A stretch of DNA of 64,000 nt from Hetaerina americana (taxonomy: Eukaryota; Arthropoda; Insecta; Odonata; Calopterygidae), in NCBI GenBank assembly GCA_022747635.1, contig JAKTNV010000174.1:45001-109000 (forward strand). Direction: 5' to 3'. Below are positions 30,371 through 40,631 of the stretch, one piece after another. The position numbers and the translations under genes were made by a program. The notes under the pieces were generated by a model. That model was not told where the DNA came from and made no database searches. It worked only from the letters and a program-made list of their open reading frames with translations. Numbering within the stretch: the stretch's first letter is position 1; every line of letters begins with the position of its first letter.

Positions 30371-31080
30371 TTGAATTTCGCGATGGATGGCCTTAACCCT
30401 CATAGACTGGGGAACCCTAACCCTTTTCTCGATTATCAAGAAACCGCAAATGGATTGAAATTCGGCAGTGCACTCAACTTCACACCTTTGGTTAATGTGT
30501 TAGATCAGCCGGGAAGTAGCGCGAGTCCGCAAAATGGCTGCGGAGAAGCAGCGCTAACCGCCGCTATTGGCAGCCAGATTCATTTATTTCCAACGTTTAG
30601 CGGGGAAGATGAGATTGGGGTTGGCAAATTTTTGGAAAGCGTTCGTATTGTAAGTCATCTTAGTAGTTGGAATGAAGCACAAACCTTAGGAGTCGCTCAA
30701 CTTCGGCTTGGAGGAACCGCCGCGGATTTTGTCTCTGCAAGTCATCACATATTAGGTTCATACGCGGACTTTTCCATTAATCTCAAAAGGAGATTTTCAC
30801 TAAAGGCATCTCCAATCATGTTAGAAAAAATATTTAACACTTGCGTACAAAAACCACTGGAGAGCGTCGCAGAATTTCCAACCAGATTGCGCCATGTCGC
30901 CCGTAGGCTACGCGAGTCATGGGGCGAGATTGATTCAGAAACAGCGAAGAATTCAAGGTAGACTTCTTGTGCAATTTTTAATTGGGCTGAAGGAAGAGAT
31001 TGGTAGGTTTGTGTTGGTTCGTAATCCAACAAACTTGATTGAGACAGAAGGGTTCGCAAGAAACAGGATGGACAATAGTA
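30371..31080 (+). pseudogene. Gypsy-2 gag
   Basis: The frame 30371-30961 is open for 196 codons: IHLFPTFSGEDEIGVGKFLESV, then SHLSSWNEAQTLGVAQLRLGG and FNTCVQKPLESVAEF, the capsid-like core typical of Gypsy gag. It matches the broken gag at 12540-12974 and is the best-preserved gag of this lineage here. A stop and frameshift near 30960 precede LVQFLIGLKEEIG. The zinc knuckles present in Gypsy-1 and Gypsy-3 are missing, so a deletion joins gag to protease near 31080. Confidence 0.85.
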
Positions 31081-31341
31081 GTTAATAATTTTAGGAAAGA
31101 TAACAATTTTCTAGTGGAAACGAGAGCAGCCGTTACCATCATTGATAGTAAAAAATTTCCTTTTGGCCAATTAAGGAATTCTGATTACAATTCTCGGGTG
31201 CGAAGCGCGTCAGGTCATCCCTTGCCAATCATCGGAGAGAGTTCGTGCAATTTTTGATTGATCATAAATTATATCCCCATGACATCTTAGTAGTGGATTT
31301 TGGGGAAACGAACTATGACGGTCTTCTAGGCCTTGATTTTA
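31081..31341 (+). pseudogene. Gypsy-2 protease, catalytic motif altered
   Basis: Reads FLVETRAAVTII where its relatives have LVDTGAAV; the catalytic Asp is now Glu and the Gly is Arg. SDYNSRVRSASGH and (after a frameshift near 31250) KLYPHDILVVDF and GLLGLDF follow. The coding sequence is cut at 31341 by the SINE-like insertion and resumes at 31649 in frame as YGKSISFNKRIIR. Confidence 0.82.
31330..31341 (+). repeat. 12-bp target site duplication, left (palindromic SINE)
   Basis: GCCTTGATTTTA at 31330-31341 recurs at 31637-31648. Removing the insertion restores continuous protease coding on both sides, so this is a real duplication. Confidence 0.85.
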
Positions 31342-31636
31342 TGAATTCCAAAGAAACTGCGGGAGATGCCGCAACAGTAACTTTTAACGGAGTCATCCGC
31401 TAATGTGCATTTCAATGCAACAATTTCAGAGTGTAAAAATCATTCACCTTGACTGGGATTCGAACCCAGATCCCTCAATATCCGGTCGAGTGCTGTTGTT
31501 CCCTTAAAAGCCCCAAAATTTCAGAGTTTAAGAGGACGCCTCGGTAGCTTAAGTGGCTAAGGCACTCAACCGGATATTGCGGGATCTGGGTTTGAATCCC
31601 AGTCAAGGCGAATGATTTTAACACTCTGAAATTGTT
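31342..31636. mobile_element. 295-bp palindromic tRNA-SINE insertion
   Basis: An insertion into Gypsy-2 with a 12-bp target duplication, which suggests LINE-type machinery. A 77-bp inverted repeat (31417-31493 and 31562-31638, a handful of mismatches) with a 68-bp spacer spans it. The right arm holds the 3' half of a complete tRNA-like domain (31538-31609); the left arm holds only that half, inverted. The left end also carries a 43-bp sequence (31349-31391) found inverted at 34776-34818. It is thus a head-to-head SINE dimer rather than a simple SINE. Confidence 0.75.
31538..31609 (+). repeat. tRNA-like SINE head
   Basis: 72 nt with an A box (TAGCTTAAGTGG), a B box (GTTTGAATCC), a perfect 5-bp T stem, a D stem, and an acceptor stem with one mismatch. 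The anticodon loop has C instead of the invariant T33, and its stem has a mismatch. It is therefore a tRNA-derived promoter rather than a working tRNA. Confidence 0.7.
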
Positions 31637-31648
31637 GCCTTGATTTTA

Positions 31649-32637
31649 AGGTTTGTTACGGGAAAAGTATATCGTTCAATAAACGGATAATAAGAATGGG
31701 TGAGGGACACGAGACAGACCTTAAATCTAATGGCGTAACATCGCAGATGAACGAGCTCATAGGCGCCCATGAAATTGGAGTTTCCAAAGAGGTCAAGGCG
31801 TTTGATTCTTTCATTTATGGTATAATTAATGGCAATGATTCGCAAATGGCCACGTATAATTTAGCATCCCTTGAGGAAAAAACGATAAGCGACACTAAAA
31901 ACCAAAGTGCCTTTCCGGCAGAGATAATGAAATGTAACTCGCGAATGAACGGCAGTATGGATGGAATTTGTTTTCAAGTAACGACGGAGGAATCGACAGA
32001 AGCGAATAAGGATAACGGATCTCTAAATAGGATTCACAGAAATTAGCAGAGGTGGCGAAGGCCGAAAGAGTCATAGAGAGGTTGCCACCCGCGTCGCAAG
32101 CAAGCTGCACCGCTAGGGACGAAGTTAACGGCGATGTCTTCGAGGTTTCCACCGACTCCCGGTTTGGAATAAAGAAGTCGGGTGATGATTGTGTTTTTTC
32201 GCCAGTAAGAGAGGATAGATTTGTTGTCCCCTTGTGCGATGGCAAAGTTCGCGAAACTCAGACCGGCGCTAGTAATGGGATTGGCCGATCGAGCAAAATT
32301 GTATCAGAGGAATCTACTAGAGTAGCGCCGTTTATCCGTTGTGTTGTCGAAGATAAAGAGTGAGATGGTTGAATGCAAAGAAGTGCGAGTCATTGGCAGC
32401 GAGAGAGATTTATTTATTCTTTCGAGAATTGCTTCGGTGTCACCTGAAGGCAATGTCCCCATATTACTTTGTAACATTCGTAGCAGCGAACAAAAGGTAA
32501 AAAGGGGCTATGTAGTTGAGGTGGCGCCATTCCGGGAGGAAGTTCAGGCACCCCTCACTAACTGGGTAGACGCTGAGGACGAAAACTTCTGGCCAGATCC
32601 TTCCGCGCGTAGGGGCACGTGTCCACTCTCTAAACAT
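31649..32637 (+). pseudogene. Gypsy-2 pol linker between protease and RT
   Basis: Resumes as YGKSISFNKRIIRMGEGHETDLKS, parallel to the Gypsy-1 linker (EGHETMLKS). A 116-codon open stretch follows (31696-32046). After a frameshift, 32341-32640 reads LFILSRIASVSPEGNVPILLCNI, matching LPVLATVSPDGVIPLLLCNT before the Gypsy-1 RT. RT itself is absent: a minus-strand non-LTR remnant begins at about 32638. Confidence 0.78.
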
Positions 32638-33265
32638 CATTCTTTAGGGATGCCGAGACGAAGAGGCAGTTAATCCGCGTCCGAGAGTTAGGCCCTGATC
32701 GCGTGAAGAGGGTGGGACCGGCGCAATAAGAACGCACTGCGTCAATCGCTCGAATCAATGGGAGTGCCCGGCTTGGATAGTATGTCACCCCATCCCTTTT
32801 CGAGGCACTACCCTCTCGGCGGTAGATGGAGTTGAAATCTCCGCCCAATATGGCCCTCCCCAAGAAAGAATACTGGTAGGGGAGAAGGAGTTCATTAAAA
32901 TATGTTTCGCGCTCTGCCCTCGCGCGCTCACCGGAGGGAGCGTAAAGGTTCGTGATATGGATACCATTCACGATAGCGAACGTTTTTCGGCCTGAAGCGT
33001 GGCGGCGAACACGAGAGAACGGAATGCCATTTCGGACTAGGGTGGTGGTGCAAGAATGACTTTCGGCGAAATCGCCGAAAGCCTGAAAGATGTTTGTATC
33101 CCGGAGTATGTCCTCTTTTACCTCTTGAAGGAGGATTACATCAGCCCTGAGATCGCGGAGAAAACGTTGGACTGCACTTTTTAAAGCGCTATAAACACCA
33201 GCAATATTAAGCGAAATAATATTAATTGGTGGAATGAGAGGACAGCTATGGGCACCGGACATCAC
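32630..33265 (-). pseudogene. APE endonuclease of a third non-LTR family, 3'-truncated
   Basis: 211 open codons. An N-terminal ISLNIAGVYS, VILLQEVKED (catalytic Glu), NLYAPSG, RAILGGDFNSIY (GDFN motif) and a degenerate RTRINCLFVS, where SRIDRIFVS is expected, mark an AP-like endonuclease. It ends before the SDH motif, and no RT follows, so the 3' part is gone. It is unlike both Jockey elements. The matching gag-like remnant lies just upstream (33559-34070), so it belongs to a two-ORF LINE, perhaps of the I/Nimb group. Confidence 0.78.
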
Positions 33266-33440
33266 GTACCAGAATCATGGTCTTGGCTTACGTCGCTTCG
33301 GTCCTCGCTCGAGCCCAAGCGACAAGAGCTTCGCCACTTCCCGGGACGCTTCGTCCGACGGGCCGACGATCGATGCCTCGAGTTGTCACTGCATACCTCC
33401 CCCTCGACCTCGTCCGAAGAAGAAGACCCAGCCGTGGTCT

Positions 33441-34070
33441 CTACGAAGAGCGGGTAACTCGGCAGCGTTCAACGGGGGGGCCTTCTTTTAGGCAGCACAG
33501 CTGGTAACCGGCCCAACCCAGGAGGTGGCCTCTAGGGGGGCCGGGAGTGGACTGGAGGTCATCTGCCGAAGGGGCTCCGTCGGGAGAAACCGGAGGAGAT
33601 CGATCGAATTGGTCCACCTCTAAGAGGACCCCTGGGAATATTGCCGACACCTTGGCTTTCCTCCACCATGGCCTTCTTGGTTGCAACGGGCGCAGGTGCG
33701 GCGCTGACCCTCGTAGATTGAATGATGGCCCGGTTTCCGCCAATGTGGAGGTACGACGGGATATTTCTTTCCACCGTCATCCGCACCACTGTCGTACCTG
33801 TCAGCACGCGCGCCATTTTGTCGCCCTCCCACCTGTTCTCCCACGAGCGATGGATTTTTCCAAAACGTTGAAGCTCACTTGTTATATCTTCCAATGGGGT
33901 CTCCACGGGAAGACGAAGAACCCAGACATTACAAAGGCTACCGAAAGTCTAGTCAATGGTAATCGTCGTCCTTGGATCTTTAGGGATGAAAACGGTAGCT
34001 TTCGTGGGATAAAATATATAATCCTCTTCATAGTAGCTTCAGTTGCCAACTTCAAAAATACCAAATGGCG
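33441..34070 (-). pseudogene. ORF1 gag-like remnant of the same non-LTR element
   Basis: Frames at 33882-34064, 33559-33906 and 33620-33844 overlap as pieces of one protein: WVLRLPVETPLEDITSEL, then VLTGTTVVRMTVERNIPSYLH and GQRRTCARCNQEGHGG. The single C-x2-C-x4-H knuckle after a Tyr-rich strand is typical of gag-like ORF1 proteins in I-group LINEs. A GHGGGKPRC stretch replaces normal knuckle spacing. At least two frameshifts break it. Confidence 0.65.
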
Positions 34071-34082
34071 GTTATATCCAAA

Positions 34083-34742
34083 TTAGATCGCCATAATCTC
34101 TTCCGGTGTGAGGCCCTGTGGTTCTAGTGTAAGGAGGTGGACCTCCAACGGAGCAGGGGCCTTCGCCTTATCGTCAATTTGCAAGGCGAGCGTGTCCACG
34201 TGATGTACGACCATTTTGAAACAAATCAAATTCAGGACGCCAGCGCGAAAAAATGGAGAGCGCACCGAAAGCACTCCAAGAAAGAAATAAACACTCGTGC
34301 GCACTCCCTCCCCGCTACACGCGACCGTTTGTAGCAAATAAAAATGAGCCTTAGCTCTACACCAAAAGTCAAGGCCAGTCTTGATCCAGTAAACAGAACG
34401 AAAGCACGGCCTTCCCGGCAGCAGAAGTCGAGAGTCAAACCGCACGCTTCTTGATGAACTAGGCGGTCAACCGCCGCTCGACACAAAACATGATCGGAAC
34501 CTCGACTTCCGAGAGAGTCCGGCAGCGCCGCTCTCCGAATCCCGGCGGCCGAAGCCTCGGACGCCGGCGAAATTGAGACACTCGGTGAACACAGGCAGGG
34601 TTTTTTTGAGGGTTTTAAAGGAACAAGATGTTGTGACGAAATACCGTACATACAATGCCACAGGTATTCGTAGTCGTGTGCGGGATGCGCCACACGGTTA
34701 AAGAGCCAACTTTTAAACACTTATCTGTTTACACCTTGACAA
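34083..34742. other. Interval without a recognised gene
   Basis: Probably the 5' region of the minus-strand non-LTR element above. Its short open frames have no recognisable domain. Confidence 0.45.
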
Positions 34743-34824
34743 ATTCCAAATAAACTGCGGGAGATGCCGGATGTGTCCGTTAAAAGTTACTGTTGCGGCA
34801 TCTCCCGCAGTTTCTTTGTCTCGT
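34743..34824. repeat. Small palindrome related to the SINE insertion
   Basis: An 18-bp perfect inverted repeat (34752-34769 and 34796-34813) begins AAACTGCGGGAGATGCC. Bases 34776-34818 are the reverse complement of 31349-31391 over 43 bp, and 34743-34769 repeats 31344-31370 in direct orientation. It is probably a fragment of the same SINE-like family. Confidence 0.75.
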
Positions 34825-35258
34825 TTCGACTTTCAAATCATAGCGTAAAAGCAGTGAGGCGACATATTTTGTCGTCGCGTTCATAGTGTTTTTGATATTT
34901 TGATCTTTCTCATTTTTGAAATTGATTTCAATCGCCTGGCTCTAATCTTCTGCATACTTACGGTAGATATAGTCAAAAGCATTCATGATTCAATGCATTC
35001 ATTGGTCGTTACTATCAATTATTTACAGCATAAATGGAGACTAATTTTTTTGCATAATATAATTGAAATGGGTTCTTAACCCCTTAACATTTTAATTTTA
35101 TAAATAAATATTCACATAACTTAAGACTGCTATTTTTTCATATTTATAATCACAGGTATGTGAAGCTATCTCTAAAATGACGATAAGTACATATGAAATG
35201 GAAATTATAAAATAGAGAGGACCGATATATAATTCAACTAATAAAATATTCCTGTTGG

Positions 35259-35259
<1 letters not shown>
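34825..35259. other. AT-rich interval, no gene
   Basis: AT-rich sequence with no recognised domain, up to the first (AT)n tract. Confidence 0.6.

Positions 35260-35327
<68 letters not shown>
35260..35327. repeat. (AT)n microsatellite, left
   Basis: About 33 AT repeats, at the outer end of the left palindrome arm. Confidence 0.97.
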
Positions 35328-35329
<2 letters not shown>

Positions 35330-35436
35330 TATATACAGAAACAGATATAAGGAAAAGGGATAGGAACACATATAAAGGACGAACACAATAGAGGTGGGGA
35401 AGGCGGAATCGAACGGATCACAAGATTAAAAATATT

Positions 35437-35511
35437 TCCTCAACCGGGACTCGAACACCGGATCTTTCCACTTGCCGGGCGGATGCTCTTAACCACTTGA
35501 GCTATCGAGGA
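35437..35511 (-). repeat. tRNA-like head, left inverted copy
   Basis: 75 nt with a 7-bp acceptor stem (TCCTCGA/TTGAGGA), an A box (TAGCTCAAGTGG) and a B box (GTTCGAGTCC). The anticodon loop CCGGCAA has C33, and the T stem has an extra T, so it is not a functional tRNA. Confidence 0.75.
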
Positions 35512-35777
35512 TAGTCAATTTACCCTGAGATCCGTGGGTCTAATATGTCGCCAAGCGCCCCGATTCTTTCAGCCAAGAGATGGCGTCAGGGGGCAGTTTC
35601 ACCCACCAAAGGAGAAATAGACAATACACAAGGAAAGGAAAGGACAGTGGGTTAGAATTCATACAACATCATACAGGAAAGGAACAGTGCGTTTCGTGGC
35701 ACGCATAGCCAGAAGTAAGAGATGAGCGGGGCGCTTGGCGACATATTAGACCCACGGATCTCAGGGTAAATTGACTA

Positions 35778-35852
35778 TCTTCGATAGCTCAAGTGGTTAA
35801 GAGCATCCGCCCGGCAAGTGGAAAGATCCGGTGTTCGAGTCCCGGTTGAGGA
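35778..35852 (+). repeat. tRNA-like head, middle copy
   Basis: Same 75-nt structure as the other two, with one acceptor-stem change (TCTTCGA). Confidence 0.75.
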
Positions 35853-36234
35853 AATATTTTTACTCTTGTGATCCGTTCGATTCCGCCTTCCCCACCTCTA
35901 TTGTGTTCGTCCTTTATATGTGTTCCTATCCCTTTTCCTTATATCTGTTTCTGTATATATGAGTATTTATTCGCCGTTTGGCGGGATTTCGTGTTTGAAT
36001 GTGTATTTGGCCAATGTGGCTCATCTCTTTCTTCTGGCTATGCGTGCCACGAAACGCACTGTTCCTTTCCTGTATGATGTTGTATGAATTCTAACCCACT
36101 GTCCTTTCCTTTCCTTGTGTATTGTCTATTTCTCCTTTGGTGGGTGAAACTGCCCCCTGACGCCATCTCTTGGCTGAAAGAATCGGGGCGCTTGGCGACA
36201 TATTAGACCCACGGATCTCAGGGTAAATTGACTA

Positions 36235-36309
36235 TCCTCGATAGCTCAAGTGGTTAAGAGCATCCGCCCGGCAAGTGGAAAGATCCGGTGTTCGAGTCCC
36301 GGTTGAGGA
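36235..36309 (+). repeat. tRNA-like head, right copy
   Basis: 75 nt, identical by eye to the left copy in reverse complement. Acceptor, D and anticodon stems pair; the T stem has the extra T and the loop has C33. Confidence 0.75.
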
Positions 36310-36455
36310 AATATTTTTACTCTTGTGATCCGTTCGATTCCGCCTTCCCCACCTCTATTGTGTTCGTCCTTTATATGTGTTCCTATCCCTTTTCCTTATA
36401 TCTGTTTCTGTATATATGAGTATTTATTCGCCGTTTGGCGGGATTTCGTGTTTGA

Positions 36456-36459
<4 letters not shown>

Positions 36460-36548
<89 letters not shown>
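36460..36548. repeat. (TA)n microsatellite, right
   Basis: About 44 TA repeats, abutting the 5' UTR of the RTE element at 36549. Confidence 0.97.
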
Positions 36549-36549
<1 letters not shown>

Positions 36550-39500
36550 CCCTCCCCGGACTACAATCTTCACGTGGTGGAATGGCTCGTGCGTTCCGAT
36601 GACCCTAGAGCTGTGCTGGCGGGAGTAATAATAATTGCTCCTGGTAGGGTCACCAATGCCAGATAGGTCAAAGGTTTGGAGCCAGACGAAAGGTAGTCCA
36701 CGCAGCGTCTGTTCCTCAGTGAGGCGGCTGCAATGGCGTCGGACCCAAGTGGGGCGGCCAAGAAATCATGGTGTCACGTTAAAAAAACGATTGAGGAACG
36801 CAACGGGAAACTACCTCAATTACCATTCCAAAGATTAACATTATGGACTATACAAAGATTTTGAGTCCTGGCAACTATGGGGCTCGGCCCAATCGGCCGT
36901 GTGTGGTAGCCGGCAGCGGGGGAGGCAAGGCTTCCGCGGTCGTCATCCCACGAAACCCTTGCAAGAGAAAACCGGCAGCAGCAGGACAGAAAACGCAACA
37001 GAAGGAGACCAAATTAATTAGAATAGGAACGTGGAATGTCAGGACAATGATGAGGAGAGGGAAACTGGTGAATGATAAGCGACAGATGGAAAGGGGAAAT
37101 ATCGATATTTTAGGTCTATGCGAGGTGAGATGGAAAGATAGCGGGAATTATTGGAGTGATAAGTATAGAATAATATACAGCGACGGGGACGAGAGCCAAC
37201 GAGGGGTTGCTATAGTATTAAATGATGAGGTAGGGAGAAGCGTAGTCAACATAGAGCCGGTACCGGATAGAATACTACTAGTAGAGATAAAAACAGAACC
37301 GACGAACTTGGTTATTATTCAGGTATACATGCAACCGAGCAACCAGAAGGCAGAGGAGGACGATAGGATATACGATCAGTTAGAGGACATAATCGCGTTT
37401 GAACCTGCAGGGAAACATTTGATAGTGATGGCGGATTGGAATGCGACGGTAGGCTAAGGAAGAGATGGTGATGAGGTCAGGGACTACGGTTTAGGCACAA
37501 GGAATGACCGCGGGGAGAAAGCAGTTAAGTTCTGCTGGAGACGGGCTAGTCATCACCAACACTTGGTTTGGACACCACAAAAGATGCAGGTATACATGGA
37601 AAATGCCAGGTGACTCGGAGAGGTATCAGCTAGATTATATCCTGGTTAGACACAGTTTTAGCAAACGTGTGATAAATTCGCACAGCTTCCCGGGAGCGGA
37701 TGCGGACTTAGACCACAATTTAGTTGTTATGAACTGTAGCGTCCGTTTCGAAAAAATACGGCAGGGGCGGCGAGTTGGAAAATGGAATGTAGAAGCATTA
37801 AATGGTTTGAAAATGAAGGAATTCAAACAGGTGGTAGGAGAAATCATGGCGGATGGTGAAGAGCTACGTACTATCAAGGGAAAATGGGAATGTATCAAGA
37901 AAGGGTTGTCTAAAGTTGCAAAAGACACTATTGGAATCGTTTACGCTAAAAGGACCAAGAAACCATGGATCACGGATGAGATGATTACAAAGATGGATGA
38001 CCGGCGAAAATAGAAGAATGTAAATACAGAATTAGGCAAAATGAAGTACAAAGAATTAAACAATAAATTGAGGCGGGCAACAAATAAAGCAAAAGAAGCA
38101 TGGTTGAAGACAGTGCGAGGATATGGAAAGTCTGCAGAGGAAGGGTGAAATCGGTGCGCTGTACAGCAAAGTTAACTCTTTATCGGGAAGTAAGAAAGGG
38201 AGATCAACGATCGTAGTTAGAGATAAGGTGGGTAAGGTAATATTGGATGCAGGGAAGATCCAAGAGAGATGGAAGGAATAATAAAGAACTTAGACCAACA
38301 AGGTTAGACATAGAAGAGGAACATGACGTAGAGGAAGATGGCTTAGGTCCAGGCATACTAGACAATGAGATAGAAAGGGCATTAAGGGAGATGAAACTAA
38401 ATAAGGCTGTGTGGATGGATAACATTTCCGCCGAAATTTTAAAAGGCTTAGGAAAATGTGGGAGGAAGAGGCTCTATGGGCTGATCCGTAGTATTTATGA
38501 GGAGGGAATCTGGCCGGAAGACATTGTGAGATCATTTTTAATTCCAATTCCAAAGAGGTTAGGGGAACATCATGTGAGGACTACAGGATGATAGGTTTGA
38601 TATCCCATGCAGCTAAAGTTGTTCTCAGGATCATAAACAAAAGGATGGAGAATGGGGCATATGATTACTTAGGGGAGGATCAGTTTGGGTTTAGGAAGGG
38701 GAGAGGTACACGTGATGCCATTGCAGTAATGAAATTATTAATTCTGAGGAATATAGAACACAACCAGGATGTATTTGCCTGTTTTGTAGCTTTCGAAAAA
38801 GCATTTGATAGAGTGAATTGGGAAAAACTAAGGAGTATATTGCAGGAAATAGGAATAGATTGGCGGGACAGGAGGCTAATCCGCAACCTGCATATGTCTC
38901 AGACTGCTCTGGTGCGAGTGGGGAATGGGGAGTCCGGCTGGGCAGGGTTAGGAAGAGGTGTAAGGCAGGGCTGCCCATTATCACCATTACTGTTCAACCT
39001 ATATGCCGAGGAAATGATGAGAGAGGCATGGGAAGAACTGGAGGTATGAATGAAGGTGGGTGGGGAATTAGTAAAATCAGTTAGGTTTGCTGATGACCAA
39101 GCTTTAGTTTGTCAGTTAGCCAAGGGGTTGCAAGCATTGCTTAATGAATTGGAAATTCAGTGCGACAGAATGGGATGAGAATCAATATTAATAAAACAAA
39201 GGTTAAGCGATTGTCTAGAAAGAAAAATGCTAAGCTAAACATTAAAATATTAGGGCAAAAACCAGAGCAGATAGAAAGTTTACATACCACGGTGGTATTT
39301 TGGACCAACACATTCAAAGTAGTAGGGACGTAAGAAGAAGAATTGCGCTAGGCAAAGAGGCTTTCACAAGGAGAGGCGAGTTGATGACAGGGACGTTGAG
39401 TAAGGATGTTAAAAAAAGACTCGTAAAAACACTGATATGGAGCATAGCTATGTACGGTGCGAAAATGTGGTCATTTAAGCAGGAGGATAGACGTAGACTG

Positions 39501-39573
39501 GAGGCTTTTGAAATGTGGGTGTGGAGAAGAATGGGGAAGGTGAAATGGACAGAGAAGAAAACAAAAGGACACT
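36549..39573 (+). mobile_element. RTE-clade non-LTR retrotransposon (RTE-1), 3'-truncated
   Basis: A ~290-bp 5' UTR (begins ACCCTCCCCGGACTAC) is followed by one ORF with APE endonuclease and RT, the single-ORF plan of RTE elements. It is cut at 39573, inside the C-terminal region, by a junction with PLE sequence. The 3' end it lacks is preserved in the unit copies (59580-59830). Confidence 0.85.
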
Positions 39574-39617
39574 CACTATATAATTTCAATTCAACGATAA
39601 AATACATTTACAAATAA
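36843..39617 (+). pseudogene. RTE-1 ORF2: endonuclease-reverse transcriptase, frameshifted
   Basis: Endonuclease (36843-37457, then 37504-38013): IGTWNVRTMMRRGK, LCEVRWK (catalytic Glu), VMADWNATVG, and a final DADLDHNLV. A stop sits at 37455 and a frameshift follows. RT (38247-39120, several frames): GRGTRDAIA, FEKAFDRVNWEKL, VRQGCPLSPLLFNLYAEE and FADDQALVCQ, the motif set of RTE/BovB-like RTs. The C-terminal part 39300-39573 carries SIAMYGAKMWS. At least four frame breaks make it inactive. The reading 39574-39617 is already PLE sequence. Confidence 0.87.
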
Positions 39618-40312
39618 AAGGCACTGCAATGGGAACACGTATAGCTCTTACATACGCCAATCTTTTTATGGGTAAACTAGAACATGACTTTCTGCAATAA
39701 CAAACCTTCAAACCACTCTTCTGGGCCCACTATATCAATGATATTTTCCTCCTTTGGTTCCTCAGACGCAAAAATTTATCTCCTTTTATTTCCTCTCTCA
39801 AATTCTCATCAGTATTATTCACTTCTTCCATACCCGACTCGAATATCACTTTCCTCTATATCAACATTCACATCCAAAAGAATACCTTTTATACCTCAGT
39901 CCACGTTAAACCAACTAGTAAGAACAATAGCTTGATTTCGACAGCTGCCATCCACCTCATACAAAGCGCTCCATCCCATTCTCTCTCAGTCCGTGGCTTC
40001 CGTCTCTGCAACAACATCCCCTCCCATCAGAAGTACTTGTATCAGCTACATGACTCTCTGAGAAAATGTAGGTACCATGAATGCTACTGAGCAGTAAAAT
40101 CCTAACCCTCAACCAAACACACTCCCTTCATCAAACCAAACTGCCAAAAAGCCCTAATATTATCACCACTTTCTTCCCCGGAACACACAAAATTAAACAT
40201 TTAATCCGTGAACTCTTCACAATTATTAATGACTATCAGTCAACATCAATTTTATTCTAACCTTGTCCCTCTGTTTTGTTTAAATGCCCATCAAACTTGC
40301 GAGACATTTTCA
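39574..40312 (+). pseudogene. Second Penelope-like RT fragment
   Basis: Translation gives KGTAMGTRIALTYANLFMG (RT motif B region), then HYINDIFLLW where YIDDIF is expected (first Asp replaced by Asn), then LSVRGFRLCNN, and finally SVLFKCPSNLRDIF, the conserved block linking RT to the endonuclease in PLEs. There are many stops. No GIY-YIG follows, because RTE sequence begins at 40313. It is more diverged from the PLE at 2642 than expected for one family. Confidence 0.75.
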
Positions 40313-40631
40313 GGCTTTAAGAAGGGGAGAGGTACGCGTGATGCCATTGCATTAATGAGATTATTAATCGAGAGGAATATAGAACACAACCAGGATGTAT
40401 TTGCCTGTTTTTTAGCTTTCGAAAAAGCATTTGATAGAGTGAATTGTGAAAAACTAATGAGTATATTGCAGGAAATAGGAATAGATTGGCGGGAAAGAAG
40501 ACTAATCCGCAACCTGTATTAGTATGTCTCAGACTGCTCAGTGGCGAGTAGGAAATGAAGAGTCCTGATGGGTAGTGTAAGGAAGAGGTGTAAGGCAGGG
40601 TTGCCCACTATCACCATTGCTGTTCAACCTA
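40313..40631 (+). pseudogene. RTE-2 fragment, upstream half
   Basis: Matches 38690-39000: GRGTRDAIALMRLL, FLAFEKAFDRVN, to the end of GCPLSPLLFNL. It is cut at 40631 by the CR1-like element and resumes at 44508. Confidence 0.85.

Larger units (their letters stand above)
35328..36424. repeat. Palindromic array of a tRNA-like repeat (three copies)
   Basis: A ~400-bp left arm (35328-35727) is the reverse complement of 36019-36417 with few mismatches. Between them lies a third, partial copy (35728-36018) in the same orientation as the right arm; 35728-36008 repeats at 36185-36465, offset 457 bp. Each copy has a tRNA-like head in its middle. The layout is inverted copy, partial direct copy, full direct copy, with (TA)n tracts outside. 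It could be a SINE-derived tandem or foldback repeat. Confidence 0.88.

Noticed and set aside
31538..31609. Functional tRNA with a Ser-like anticodon
   Set aside because: C33, mismatches in the anticodon and acceptor stems, and a position inside a SINE-like insertion with a target duplication.
35437..36309. Three tRNA genes (anticodon loop CCGGCAA)
   Set aside because: Acceptor, D and anticodon stems pair, but position 33 is C rather than T and the T stem contains an extra base. The copies lie in a palindromic repeat, so they are tRNA-derived repeat heads.
35260..36548. CRISPR array or bacterial repeat structure
   Set aside because: The repeats are long, inverted, and tRNA-derived, with eukaryotic transposons on all sides.
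36325..36628. Proteins with long Tyr-Ile repeats
   Set aside because: They are translations of the (TA)n microsatellite.
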